Below are positions 1 through 6,612 of a DNA stretch of 8,232 bases, in pieces. The translations under genes and the position numbers were made by a program. Position 1 is the first letter of the stretch. The number at the start of each line of letters is the position of its first letter. The notes beneath the pieces are model-generated. The model searched no databases. It was not told the origin of the DNA and saw only the letters and a program-made list of their open reading frames with translations. Origin of the DNA: Aquimarina sp. (GTDB taxonomy: Bacteria; Bacteroidota; Bacteroidia; Flavobacteriales; Flavobacteriaceae); assembly GCA_020628975.1 (NCBI GenBank), contig JAHDEF010000074.1:1-8232 (forward strand), in the 5' to 3' direction.

Positions 1-196
1 AACATACTCCTGTACCCGCTTCATCAAAATCAACACCTTCTAAAGCTTGTAATGTAGGCGGTAAACCAAGAATATTAAGATCATCATCGGTAACTACCCA
101 TGTTGAGTTTGGTCCAAATGCATCAGAATCACTAGTTACTGTAATACCACTTACGTTATCAACAGTACCATCTACATCGAAGTTGAAAGGGCCTCC
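1..196 (-). repeat. Tandem repeat unit 3, cut by window edge
   Basis: The third copy starts at residue 257 and is visible for 65 residues, ending GTGVC at the window edge. In this unit an Arg of the preceding copies (GRC) is replaced by Val (GVC). More copies may follow outside the window. Confidence 0.85.
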
Positions 197-964
197 AGCT
201 ATGTTGATAGGATTTAGTCGATCAACAACTATACTATTAGACAATTTAAAGGTTCCTTCTAAGTCAGCTGCATTTTCACCCATAGCTGCACCTTCGAGTC
301 CTTCGTTGAATCTTAAGTACCAAATTAGGCATCGGCCTACACCAGCATCATCAAAATTAACACCTTCTAAAGCTTCAAGTGTTGGGGGAAGTCCTAGTAT
401 ATTAAGTTCGTCATCAGTCACTACCCAAGTAGATTCAGTTCCAAAAGCATCAGATTCTCTGGTAACGCTAATACCACTTACATTATCGACAGTACCATCT
501 ACTTCAAAGCTAAAAGGACCTCCAGCTATATTGATAGGATTCAGTCGATCTACAACAATACTATTTGATAATTTAAAGGTTCCTTCTAAATCAGAAGCGT
601 TGTTACCCATAGCTGCACCTTCAAGCCCCTCGGTGAATCTTAAGTACCAAACCAAACATCGACCCTCGCCAGCTTCGTCAAAGTCTACGCCTTCTAAAGC
701 TTCAATTGTTGGTGGAAGTCCTAAGATGTTATTTTCATCATCAGTTACCACCCATGTAGATTCAGCCCCGAATGCTTCGGTATTATTGGTTACTTCAATT
801 CCGCTAACGTTATCGACCACTCCGTCAACTTCAAATGAAAAAGGACCACCACTAATAGTTAATTCCTCGTTGTTTGAGTTTCCACCATCGTCATCGTCAC
901 TACATTGAATAAAAAGCAAAGACGAAATACAAGTCGCTGCAAGTAAAATTTTAGAATAATTCAT
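1..964 (-). CDS. Surface lipoprotein with tandem 109-residue repeats (3' end outside window)
   Basis: The frame is open from an ATG at 964 to the left edge, giving 321 codons without a stop. It begins with a lipoprotein signal peptide of about 20 residues ending LLFIQ-C, so Cys21 is the likely lipidated residue. The next residues, Ser-Asp-Asp-Asp-Asp, match the lipoprotein export signal described for Flavobacterium, which directs lipoproteins to the outer face of the outer membrane. After a short Gly/Asn/Glu linker, residue 39 starts a 109-residue module (GGPFSFEVDG...LNPINIA) that is repeated at 148 and again at 257, the third copy being cut by the window edge. Each module carries TWVVTDD, NILGLPPT and, where complete, LSNSIVVDR. 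I recall similar modules, with WVVTDxxGNILGLP and a C-L-[VI]-W segment, in many Bacteroidota secreted proteins, probably as beta-sandwich units. The function is unknown; a surface or adhesive role is inference. The reading frame, signal and repeats are secure. Total length and repeat number are not visible. Confidence 0.9.
   Translation of the reverse strand, partial: MNYSKILLAATCISSLLFIQCSDDDDGGNSNNEELTISGGPFSFEVDGVVDNVSGIEVTNNTEAFGAESTWVVTDDENNILGLPPTIEALEGVDFDEAGEGRCLVWYLRFTEGLEGAAMGNNASDLEGTFKLSNSIVVDRLNPINIAGGPFSFEVDGTVDNVSGISVTRESDAFGTESTWVVTDDELNILGLPPTLEALEGVNFDDAGVGRCLIWYLRFNEGLEGAAMGENAADLEGTFKLSNSIVVDRLNPINIAGGPFNFDVDGTVDNVSGITVTSDSDAFGPNSTWVVTDDDLNILGLPPTLQALEGVDFDEAGTGVC
197..523 (-). 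repeat. Tandem repeat unit 2 (327 bp, 109 aa)
   Basis: This second copy encodes residues 148-256 of the lipoprotein. It joins unit 1 without a linker. It shares with the other units VDNVSGI, STWVVTDD, NILGLPPT, ALEGV and a single cysteine at unit position 67. Confidence 0.9.
524..850 (-). repeat. Tandem repeat unit 1 (327 bp, 109 aa)
   Basis: This is the first copy of the in-frame repeat, residues 39-147 of the lipoprotein. The period of exactly 327 bp was measured from the shared GGACC/CCTCC stretch at 843, 516 and 189. At protein level it differs from unit 2 at about 16 of 109 positions, mostly in the first half (residues 11-35), while the last 23 residues are identical. Confidence 0.9.
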
Positions 965-987
965 GTCGTTAATTTTAATGTTTACAT

Positions 988-1016
988 CAAAATTAACTGG
1001 ATTATGAAGTTTGAAA
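988..1016 (-). promoter_or_regulatory. Candidate Bacteroidota promoter of the repeat lipoprotein
   Basis: On the minus strand a TAATTTTG box (988-995) matches the TAnnTTTG -7 consensus. A TTTC (1013-1016) lies 17 bases upstream as an imperfect -33 element (consensus TTTG/TTG). Transcription would start near 983, leaving a leader of about 20 nt before the ATG at 964. This is a sequence match only. Confidence 0.45.
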
Positions 1017-1032
1017 TGTTAGAAACCTAACA
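1017..1032. other. Perfect 6-bp hairpin between trmD and the lipoprotein gene
   Basis: TGTTAG and CTAACA flank a 4-base loop (AAAC on the plus strand). The hairpin sits 26 bases past the trmD stop and directly upstream of the proposed -33 element of the lipoprotein gene. It could be a weak trmD terminator, although no T-tract follows on the minus strand (only TTTC), or a dyad operator for the lipoprotein promoter. Neither role is established. Confidence 0.35.
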
Positions 1033-1057
1033 CTATAAAAGCTTTAAGATATATTTA

Positions 1058-1735
1058 TTATTTATTCAACAAATCGGGGCGACGCTCTTGAGTTCTTTGT
1101 AGTGCTTGTTCTTCTCGCCAAGTTTCAATTTTTGGGGTATTTCCTGAAGTTAAAATTTCTGGGACCTTCCAACCTTTGTAATCTGCAGGACGTGTATAAA
1201 TAGGAGGGGCTAATAAATTATCTTGAAACGAATCGGTAAGTGCACTTGTTTCATTCCCCAATACACCAGGAATCAAGCGAATGATGGCGTCACAAAGAAC
1301 AATGGCACCAAGCTCTCCACCAGAAAGTACGTAATCACCTATAGAAATTTCTTTAGTAATAAAATGATCGCGCACACGTTGATCGACACCTTTATAATGA
1401 CCACATAAAATGATTAAATTTTCTTGTAAGGAAAGGGAATTGGCCATTCCTTGTTGCAAGGTTTCTCCATCGGGAGTCATATAAATAACCTCATCGTAAT
1501 TACGCTCACTTTGCAGCTTAGTAATACATTTGTCGATGGGTTCAACCATCATCACCATTCCGGCGCCTCCACCAAATTGATAGTCGTCAATTTGTTTGTA
1601 ATTATTAGTAGAATAATCACGTAAATCATGGAAATGAACTTCTACAAGACCTTTTTCAATAGAGCGTTTCATAATAGAAGCCTCAAAAGGGCTTCTCATT
1701 AAATCGGGAATAACGCTAATAATATCTAGTCTCAT
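1058..1735 (-). CDS. trmD: tRNA (guanine-37-N1) methyltransferase TrmD
   Basis: This enzyme transfers a methyl group from S-adenosylmethionine to N1 of G37 in tRNAs, next to the anticodon, which prevents +1 frameshifting. The 225-residue protein is close to the E. coli enzyme over its full core, with a shorter C-terminus. Recognisable blocks are DDYQFGGGAGMVMM (50-63), the trefoil-knot SAM pocket made of MTPDG (87-91), CGHYKGVDQR (111-120) and SIGDYVLSGGEL (131-142), then RLIPGVLG (153-160) and SFQDNLLAPPIYTRP (169-183). Arg153 and Asp168 align with E. coli Arg154 and Asp169, the residues implicated in catalysis, and both are present. The start ATG at 1735 gives the usual N-terminus (MRLDIISVIP). 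The gene is not flanked by rimM and rplS as in proteobacteria. Its upstream neighbour is the small membrane coiled-coil gene, 75 bp away. Confidence 0.98.
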   Translation of the reverse strand: MRLDIISVIPDLMRSPFEASIMKRSIEKGLVEVHFHDLRDYSTNNYKQIDDYQFGGGAGMVMMVEPIDKCITKLQSERNYDEVIYMTPDGETLQQGMANSLSLQENLIILCGHYKGVDQRVRDHFITKEISIGDYVLSGGELGAIVLCDAIIRLIPGVLGNETSALTDSFQDNLLAPPIYTRPADYKGWKVPEILTSGNTPKIETWREEQALQRTQERRPDLLNK

Positions 1736-1795
1736 AGTAAAGTCGTTAGATGCAAGTGTTAGGCAGTTTATTTATGAATACTAGTAATTTAGTGT

Positions 1796-1803
1796 CAAAA
1801 ATA
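1796..1803 (-). promoter_or_regulatory. Possible -7 box for trmD
   Basis: TATTTTTG on the minus strand matches TAnnTTTG and lies just past the stop of the upstream gene, about 60 bases before the trmD start. I see no good TTG element at the usual 17-20 base spacing, so trmD may instead be read through from the upstream gene. Confidence 0.25.
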
Positions 1804-1810
1804 TATGCCA

Positions 1811-2392
1811 CTATTTCTTACTCTTATTAATTTCGTCTTGTAGTTTTCGCATCACTTTTTGCTCTCTTTCTAAAGCTCTACGACGATGATCTTCAAACTC
1901 AGCTTCTAAATCATTAAGTTTCAAAAGTGTTTCTTTAGTAGTCGACTGGTTCGATTTGAATTTAAATATAATAAACCCAAGGATTGATAACAGCAAACCA
2001 ACTATCGTCCACATTATCGTTTTATAGTTTTGCTTACTGGTAGGCGTTCCTAAAAAACTAATGTTTTCTTTTTCAGAATTAACACTATCTAAATTAGCTT
2101 GAACATTTATTAATTGAGTGTTTACTTTATCAATAGTTTGCTGCAGTGTGGTAATTTTAGCATTAGCATCACTCAGTGATTTTTTTAAACTTGAAATACT
2201 ATCAGAAGTGTTTTTCTTTACCGTAGCAACCCAGCTTTGGTTAATCACCTTAAACTGTTTGTAATTGTTCGAATTCTTAAGCAAAAAATTAAACTGCTCG
2301 TTAATGCTGATATCTTTCGGTACATATTTGGCCTTTTGAGCTAAAAGTTGTGCAGAAATTAATAAAGTAAGAAGTATAAGTATTTTTTTCAT
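1811..2392 (-). CDS. Small secreted or anchored coiled-coil membrane protein, function unknown
   Basis: The 193-residue protein starts with a typical signal peptide (MKKILILLTLLISAQLLAQ, residues 1-19). A soluble part follows (20-60) with a FNFLLKNSNNYKQFKVI segment, then a long heptad-rich helix (about 62-110). A transmembrane helix lies at about 124-144 (IMWTIVGLLLSILGFIIF). The C-terminal tail is highly charged and again helical (150-193, with HRRRALEREQ). If the signal peptide is cleaved, the first coiled coil is periplasmic and the charged tail cytoplasmic. I recall flavobacterial homologues beside trmD that are labelled tRNA (guanine-N1)-methyltransferase. That label would be wrong here, since no methyltransferase motif is present and real TrmD is the next gene. 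The gene lies after the terminator of the HtrA gene, so it probably has its own promoter. No function can be assigned. Confidence 0.9.
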   Translation of the reverse strand: MKKILILLTLLISAQLLAQKAKYVPKDISINEQFNFLLKNSNNYKQFKVINQSWVATVKKNTSDSISSLKKSLSDANAKITTLQQTIDKVNTQLINVQANLDSVNSEKENISFLGTPTSKQNYKTIMWTIVGLLLSILGFIIFKFKSNQSTTKETLLKLNDLEAEFEDHRRRALEREQKVMRKLQDEINKSKK

Positions 2393-2440
2393 TGAATTGG
2401 TTTTTAGAAGGAACGCTTATGCCTTCATCATATTGTTTTA

Positions 2441-2471
2441 AAATCAAAAAAAGCGCCCCAAACTAGGGCGC
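2441..2471 (-). terminator. Rho-independent terminator of the HtrA gene
   Basis: On the minus strand GCGCCC (2466-2471), a 7-base loop and GGGCGC (2453-2458) form a GC-rich 6-bp stem. Seven Ts follow (2446-2452), then a second T-rich stretch. It begins 28 bases past the stop codon at 2499. No T-run follows in the plus direction, so it acts on minus-strand transcription only. Confidence 0.88.
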
Positions 2472-2498
2472 AAATATAATTAACTCTTAAGAATGTGT

Positions 2499-3947
2499 TT
2501 AATTAAAAATGAAATGTTTCTTTTCACCTGATTGATCTAAAAAGGTCACCACAATATCTTCACGCTCATCTTTGCTTTGAATGATTTTTTTAACATCAGC
2601 CACCGAATTTACTTTCTTCTTATCGATTTCAGTAATAATAATACCTTCCAAGCCATAACCTTGCATTGATCGTGTAAGTGCACGGGTAATTTTCACACCG
2701 TGGTTAGCATTGAATTTTTTCAAATCAGCTTTAGTTGCATTCGTAATTTCAACACCAACATCCTTTATAGCATAAACTTGGTATAAAGTTAACTCAACAG
2801 GTAATGTCATTTGTTTATTGTTTCGCTGTACGGTAACATTTAAAATGTCATTTGGGCGTTTGGTATTAATGTAAGCCGCTAAGTCTTCAAATTTATTAAT
2901 ATCAACTCCATCAATATTAGTTACGATATCGCCTTTTTTTATACCTGCTTTATCCGCCCCAGTGTTAATTGTAACTTCAGACACGTAAACACCTCGTAGA
3001 AAATCTAGATCTAATTCTTTCGCAGCTTTCTCGCTCAATGTTCCGCCTTTTATTCCTAAAATTCCTTTTTGAACATCACCATATTCAAGAATATCTTGAA
3101 CAATTTTTTTTGCATGGTTTGAAGGTACTGCAAATGCATAACCAATATAGCTTCCCGTTTGCGAAGTAATAGCGGTATTGATGCCTATTAATTCACCTTG
3201 GGTATTTACCAAGGCACCCCCTGAATTCCCAGGATTTATAGCGGCATCTGTTTGTATAAAAGATTGCAAATTTGTGTCATTTTCATCTAAATCTCTAGCC
3301 TTAGCACTAATAATACCAGCAGTAACGGTAGAGGTTAGGTTAAAAGGATTTCCGACAGCTAATACCCATTCCCCAATTTTTGTAGTATCCGAATCACCAA
3401 AAGGTACATAATCAAAGGTTTCGCCCTCGTGATCAATTTTTAGCAGCGCAATATCAGCATTAGGTTCTGTACCAACTACACTAGCATTATAGGTACGATT
3501 ATTATTTAGTGTTACCTTAATTTCTGAAGCCCCTTTTATCACGTGGTTATTAGTAACTATGTAGCCATCTTCAGTAATAATAACTCCAGAACCAGCACCT
3601 GTAATTGCCTTTTCAAGCACGCCACCATTTCTTAAGTAATCCATATAATTTCTAGGTCTTCTATAAGTCGTTACATTTTTTACGTGAACTACCGCATTGA
3701 CCGTATTTTCAGCTGCTACCGTAAAATCAATGTTAGTGGCCGCCGCCAAGCTATTCGAAGTATACGAAACTTGGGGTGTGTTATTTGTATTTTGTTGAAG
3801 AGCAAAAGAAGTGGGTAGCGTATCTGAAACTTCTGACACTTCCAAAGATTCGTTTGGGCTATCTTCTTGAATAACATATTTTTGAATGAACAATGCCGAA
3901 GCACCACCAAGAACCCCTACTAATAATAATGACAATAGCTTTTTCAT
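2499..3947 (-). CDS. degP: HtrA/DegP-family periplasmic serine protease, two PDZ domains
   Basis: The 482-residue protein belongs to the HtrA family, which degrades or refolds damaged envelope proteins. An N-terminal hydrophobic segment (about 3-22) serves as signal peptide or membrane anchor. A low-complexity Ser/Asn/Thr linker follows to about 70. The trypsin-like domain (about 75-290) shows the complete triad: His135 in VTNNHVIKGA, Asp165 in NADIALLKID and Ser242 in NPGNSGGAL. PDZ1 covers about 296-385 (GVYVSEV, AGIKKGDIV, INGVDI-like INxF). PDZ2 covers about 398-480 and is shorter and more divergent (GIIITEIDKKKVNSVADV). Two PDZ domains fit DegP/DegQ better than DegS; the symbol is by family resemblance, and the exact paralogue is not decided. 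The ATG at 3947 is the only start that gives a signal sequence. The gene is transcribed away from dapF and ends in a strong terminator. I found no consensus promoter in its upstream region. Confidence 0.95.
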   Translation of the reverse strand: MKKLLSLLLVGVLGGASALFIQKYVIQEDSPNESLEVSEVSDTLPTSFALQQNTNNTPQVSYTSNSLAAATNIDFTVAAENTVNAVVHVKNVTTYRRPRNYMDYLRNGGVLEKAITGAGSGVIITEDGYIVTNNHVIKGASEIKVTLNNNRTYNASVVGTEPNADIALLKIDHEGETFDYVPFGDSDTTKIGEWVLAVGNPFNLTSTVTAGIISAKARDLDENDTNLQSFIQTDAAINPGNSGGALVNTQGELIGINTAITSQTGSYIGYAFAVPSNHAKKIVQDILEYGDVQKGILGIKGGTLSEKAAKELDLDFLRGVYVSEVTINTGADKAGIKKGDIVTNIDGVDINKFEDLAAYINTKRPNDILNVTVQRNNKQMTLPVELTLYQVYAIKDVGVEITNATKADLKKFNANHGVKITRALTRSMQGYGLEGIIITEIDKKKVNSVADVKKIIQSKDEREDIVVTFLDQSGEKKHFIFN

Positions 3948-4125
3948 AAAAAGATATTTTTCAAAGATTGAATTTGTTATTTAGTTTCATCTCAAAAGAC
4001 GTTTCTTACCTTAATATATTACAATTCTAAAAAATTACAGTGCCTTTTTGGTGCAGCTTAACGAAATTTTATAGGTACTACAAAGACTAAGATTTGTAAC
4101 TTTGTGAGCCGAAATTTTAGATACA
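3948..4125. other. Divergent intergenic region between degP and dapF
   Basis: These 178 AT-rich bases must contain the promoters of both divergent genes. On the plus strand only the -7 box at 4097-4104 fits the consensus. On the minus strand I find only near matches, such as AATCTTTG at 3962-3969, about 15 bases before the degP start. No clear operator dyad or RNA structure was seen. Confidence 0.6.
4097..4104 (+). promoter_or_regulatory. Candidate -7 promoter box for dapF
   Basis: TAACTTTG is an exact match to TAnnTTTG and lies 21 bases before the dapF ATG, predicting a leader of about 17 nt. No clear TTG element is found 17-20 bases upstream, so this is half a promoter by sequence. It would serve the compact dapF-acetyltransferase-mltG set. 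Confidence 0.45.
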
Positions 4126-4911
4126 ATGACGATACCTTTTAGTAAATATCAAGGAACAGGAAACGATTTTGTGATCATTGATAATCGTAAAAAATTATTA
4201 GACAAAAATAATACCAAACTTATAGCACATTTATGTGACCGTAAATTTGGCATAGGTGCTGATGGCTGTATGTTTTTAGAAGGTCCTACCAATCCTGAAG
4301 ATGATTTTACAATGGTGTATTTTAATGCCGACGGAAATGAAAGCACTATGTGCGGAAATGGTGGTAGATGTTTAGTGGCATTTGCTAAAGATCAAGGGGT
4401 AATCGACGATACGGCAACTTTTACTGCAATTGATGGTCCTCATAAAGCTACTTTGCATGATGGTTTAGTAAACTTGGAAATGCAAGAGGTTAAGCATATT
4501 GTTACAACACCTAATCATTATTGGCTGAATACAGGTTCACCTCACCACATTGAAGAAGTTATAAATATTAATGACTTCGATGTTTTTAATAATGGAAAAC
4601 GCATACGCAACGGAGCACCATATCATGAGGAAGGGACTAACGTTAATTTTGTAGAAAAAGTTAATGCAGATACTTTTAAGGTAAGAACTTACGAAAGAGG
4701 CGTAGAAGATGAAACTTTGTCATGTGGTACGGGGGTAACAGCTGCTGCAATTGCTATGTTCGAATCAGGAAAAACACTTTCGCAAAAAGTAAATATTGAA
4801 ACCTTAGGTGGTTTACTAACTATAAGCTTCAAAAAAGAAGGAGATACTTATAAAGAAGTGCATTTAGAAGGACCAGCAACATTTGTATTTAAAGGTGAAA
4901 TTGTATGGTAA
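4126..4911 (+). CDS. dapF: Diaminopimelate epimerase DapF
   Basis: This cytoplasmic enzyme interconverts LL- and meso-diaminopimelate, supplying meso-DAP for peptidoglycan and for lysine synthesis. It works without cofactor, using a pair of cysteines. The 261-residue protein, slightly shorter than the E. coli enzyme, has two pseudo-symmetric halves. The first carries KYQGTGNDFVIID (7-19) and NESTMCGNGGRC (71-82), with catalytic Cys76. The second carries YERGVEDETLSCGTGVTAAA (189-208), with catalytic Cys200. Both cysteines and their surrounding Gly-rich loops are intact. The ATG at 4126 gives the canonical N-terminus MTIPFSKYQGTGNDF. The last seven bases overlap the next gene, so translation of the two is probably coupled. 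Confidence 0.98.
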   Translation: MTIPFSKYQGTGNDFVIIDNRKKLLDKNNTKLIAHLCDRKFGIGADGCMFLEGPTNPEDDFTMVYFNADGNESTMCGNGGRCLVAFAKDQGVIDDTATFTAIDGPHKATLHDGLVNLEMQEVKHIVTTPNHYWLNTGSPHHIEEVININDFDVFNNGKRIRNGAPYHEEGTNVNFVEKVNADTFKVRTYERGVEDETLSCGTGVTAAAIAMFESGKTLSQKVNIETLGGLLTISFKKEGDTYKEVHLEGPATFVFKGEIVW

Positions 4912-5435
4912 CACTAAAAGGAGTACATATCTATTTACGTGCGTTAGAGCCTGAAGACCTTGATTTTATTTATAAAGTTGAAAACGACGAGCGTGTTTGG
5001 GAGGTAAGTGCCACTCAAAGTCCCTATTCTAAGTTTTTGATTAAGCAATACCTAGAAAACGCACATTTAGATATTTACGAGGCCAAACAATTACGTTTGG
5101 TAATTTGTGTGCAAGGAACTGATACGGTTGTCGGTTTAATTGATCTTTATGATTTCAACCCTACACATAGGCGTGCAGGAGTTGGTATATTAATTTTAGA
5201 AGATGCCGATCGTAGAAAAGGATACGGGAAAGAAGCCCTAAAACTAGTGCTGAAGTACGGAAAAACCCATTTGCATTTGCATCAAATGTATGCTACTATT
5301 GCAGCACACAATAAAATAAGTCAAGATTTGTTTACAGGTCAGGGTTTCCAGTTTATTGGACAACGTAAAGATTGGAATTTACACGAAGGAAAATTCCATC
5401 ATGAAAATTTTTACCAACACATCTATGTACATTAA
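4905..5435 (+). CDS. GNAT-family N-acetyltransferase (SpeG/RimJ-like)
   Basis: The 176-residue protein is a GCN5-related acetyltransferase that would transfer acetyl from acetyl-CoA to an amine; the substrate is unknown. The N-terminus VxLxxVxLRALEPEDLDFIY (about 2-23) and the central VVGLIDLYDFNPTHRRAGVGI (about 75-95) resemble the SpeG spermidine acetyltransferase and RimJ/RimL group. The acetyl-CoA pyrophosphate loop is RRKGYGKEA (103-111). Motif B follows with LHQMYATIAAHNKISQDLFTGQGF (about 125-148). The C-terminus is His-rich (HHENFYQHIYVH). The start ATG at 4905 overlaps the dapF stop (ATGGTAA arrangement, 7 bp shared). The next gene starts within its last 11 bases. The context with cell-wall genes is suggestive, but neither spermidine nor a cell-wall substrate can be claimed. 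Confidence 0.93.
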   Translation: MVTLKGVHIYLRALEPEDLDFIYKVENDERVWEVSATQSPYSKFLIKQYLENAHLDIYEAKQLRLVICVQGTDTVVGLIDLYDFNPTHRRAGVGILILEDADRRKGYGKEALKLVLKYGKTHLHLHQMYATIAAHNKISQDLFTGQGFQFIGQRKDWNLHEGKFHHENFYQHIYVH

Positions 5436-6468
5436 AAAAATACTTTTAGTTATTGGACTACTTTTAGTAGTGGCAGGTGGAATATTTAGTTATCATACCT
5501 ATCAGCGAATTTTCGCAAACAATACAAATTTCGATACTAAAACAAAAACCATTTTTATAAAAACAGGGGCTACTTTTGACAATGTAACCAAGCAGCTTAG
5601 TCCATATTTAAAAAATGTAGAATGGTTTACGTGGTTGGCCAAAAAGAAAGGTTATGCCAGTAATGTAAAACCAGGAAAATACGTATTGAAACAAGGCTTA
5701 AATTCTAATGAAATTGTTGGGGTTTTAAGAAGCCAAAATACCCCAGTTACCTTACGTTTTAATAATCAAGAGCGCTTAGAAAATCTTGCAGGACGCGTAG
5801 CGCACCAAATAGAAGCGGATAGTTTATCTATTTTAAAGGAATTCAAGGTAGCTGCTTTTTTAGAAGAAAATAATTTAACTGAAGCTACTGCATTAAGTGT
5901 TTACATTCCGAACTCCTATCAAGTATATTGGAATATTTCTCCGACTGAACTTAGAAATAAACTTTATAAAGAATATAAACGTTTTTGGAATGAAGAAAGG
6001 CTAACCAAAGCAAAAAAAATCGGCTTAACACCTACGGAAGTGTATACCTTAGCAGCAATCGTACATAAAGAAACCGTAAAAGCTGATGAACGCCCTAAAG
6101 TAGCAGGGGTTTATATGAATCGTTTAAAGCGCGGAATAAAATTAGATGCTGACCCTACGGTAATTTATTCACTTAAAAAGTCGGCTAACGATTGGGACAA
6201 AGTGATAAAAAGAGTCTTATTAAAAGATTTAACGCTTAATCACCCCTATAATACCTATCAAAATGCAGGTTTACCTCCAGGACCTATTGCTATGCCAGAT
6301 ATTTCTGCAATTGATGCCGTATTAAATTACGAACAACACAACTATTTGTATTTTGTAGCTGATGTGCAAAACTTTGGCTATCATAAGTTTGCCACAAACC
6401 TAGCGCAACATAATAGAAATAGTGCTCAATATCATCAATGGGTTAACAAAAAGCATATTTTACGTTGA
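5425..6468 (+). CDS. mltG: Endolytic murein transglycosylase MltG (YceG-like)
   Basis: MltG is an inner-membrane lytic transglycosylase that cleaves nascent glycan strands near the site of synthesis and limits their length. From the chosen ATG at 5425 the protein has 347 residues. A transmembrane anchor (about 5-25) is followed by a LysM-like domain (about 42-105). The catalytic YceG domain includes LAAIVHKET (209-217), with Glu216 aligning with the essential Glu of the EKET motif in E. coli MltG. It also has ERPKVAGVYMNRL (222-234), LDADPTVIYSL (240-250), YNTYQNAGLPPGPI (275-288) and YLYFVAD (307-313), all typical of the family. Upstream in-frame ATGs at 5356 and 5401 exist, but they would add residues that lie inside the acetyltransferase gene and push the membrane segment away from the N-terminus. 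The 5425 start puts Lys-Lys directly before the helix and overlaps the preceding gene by only 11 bp. Confidence 0.95.
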   Translation: MYIKKILLVIGLLLVVAGGIFSYHTYQRIFANNTNFDTKTKTIFIKTGATFDNVTKQLSPYLKNVEWFTWLAKKKGYASNVKPGKYVLKQGLNSNEIVGVLRSQNTPVTLRFNNQERLENLAGRVAHQIEADSLSILKEFKVAAFLEENNLTEATALSVYIPNSYQVYWNISPTELRNKLYKEYKRFWNEERLTKAKKIGLTPTEVYTLAAIVHKETVKADERPKVAGVYMNRLKRGIKLDADPTVIYSLKKSANDWDKVIKRVLLKDLTLNHPYNTYQNAGLPPGPIAMPDISAIDAVLNYEQHNYLYFVADVQNFGYHKFATNLAQHNRNSAQYHQWVNKKHILR

Positions 6469-6473
6469 AATAT

Positions 6474-6498
6474 GTAAAGAAAGTAGCCTTTTTCTTAC
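6474..6498 (+). terminator. Weak candidate hairpin after mltG
   Basis: GTAA(A)GAAA at 6474-6482 can pair with TTTCTTAC at 6491-6498 (8 bp with one bulged A). It lies six bases after the mltG stop. The stem is AT-rich and only scattered Ts follow, so termination here would be partial at best. Confidence 0.25.
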
Positions 6499-6578
6499 AA
6501 GTACAATAATCAATTAATTGTTTTTCTGTGTAATACATAAAAATTGTTAAGAGATTACCGAGTATTAAGAAAGCGTTA

Positions 6579-6586
6579 TACATTTG
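6579..6586 (+). promoter_or_regulatory. Candidate -7 box for the lysozyme-like lipoprotein gene
   Basis: TACATTTG matches TAnnTTTG exactly. Transcription from it would begin near 6591, downstream of the far TTG at 6544 but upstream of the TTG at 6613. This is one reason for preferring the shorter protein. A -33 TTG at proper spacing is not visible. Confidence 0.4.
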
Positions 6587-6612
6587 CATCGCTAAACAGA
6601 AATACATGTTTT

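Noticed and set aside
1..850. Regular repeats considered as a CRISPR array or mobile-element repeat
   Set aside because: The 327-bp period is in frame, continuous and coding, with no spacers.
183..908. Long plus-strand open frame of 241 codons rich in Ser/Pro/Thr
   Set aside because: It is antisense to the repeat lipoprotein; its own repeats are the mirror of the 327-bp units. The minus strand has a proper start, signal peptide and lipobox.
1223..1408. Plus-strand open frame of 61 codons
   Set aside because: It lies wholly inside trmD on the opposite strand and has no recognisable features.
2471..2478. TATATTTG on the minus strand, an exact -7 promoter match
   Set aside because: It lies directly upstream of the HtrA terminator stem, so transcripts started here would be terminated at once, and no TTG element is present upstream.
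3178..3411. Plus-strand open frame of 77 codons
   Set aside because: It is antisense to the protease domain of the HtrA gene.
3716..3910. Minus-strand open frame of 64 codons
   Set aside because: It is an out-of-frame shadow within the 5' part of the HtrA gene.
4149..4346. Minus-strand open frame of 65 codons
   Set aside because: It is antisense to dapF, whose frame covers conserved catalytic motifs here.
6511..6525. Palindrome CAATTAATTG followed by TTTTT after mltG
   Set aside because: It is AT-only apart from its ends and has no loop, so it is too weak to call as a terminator.
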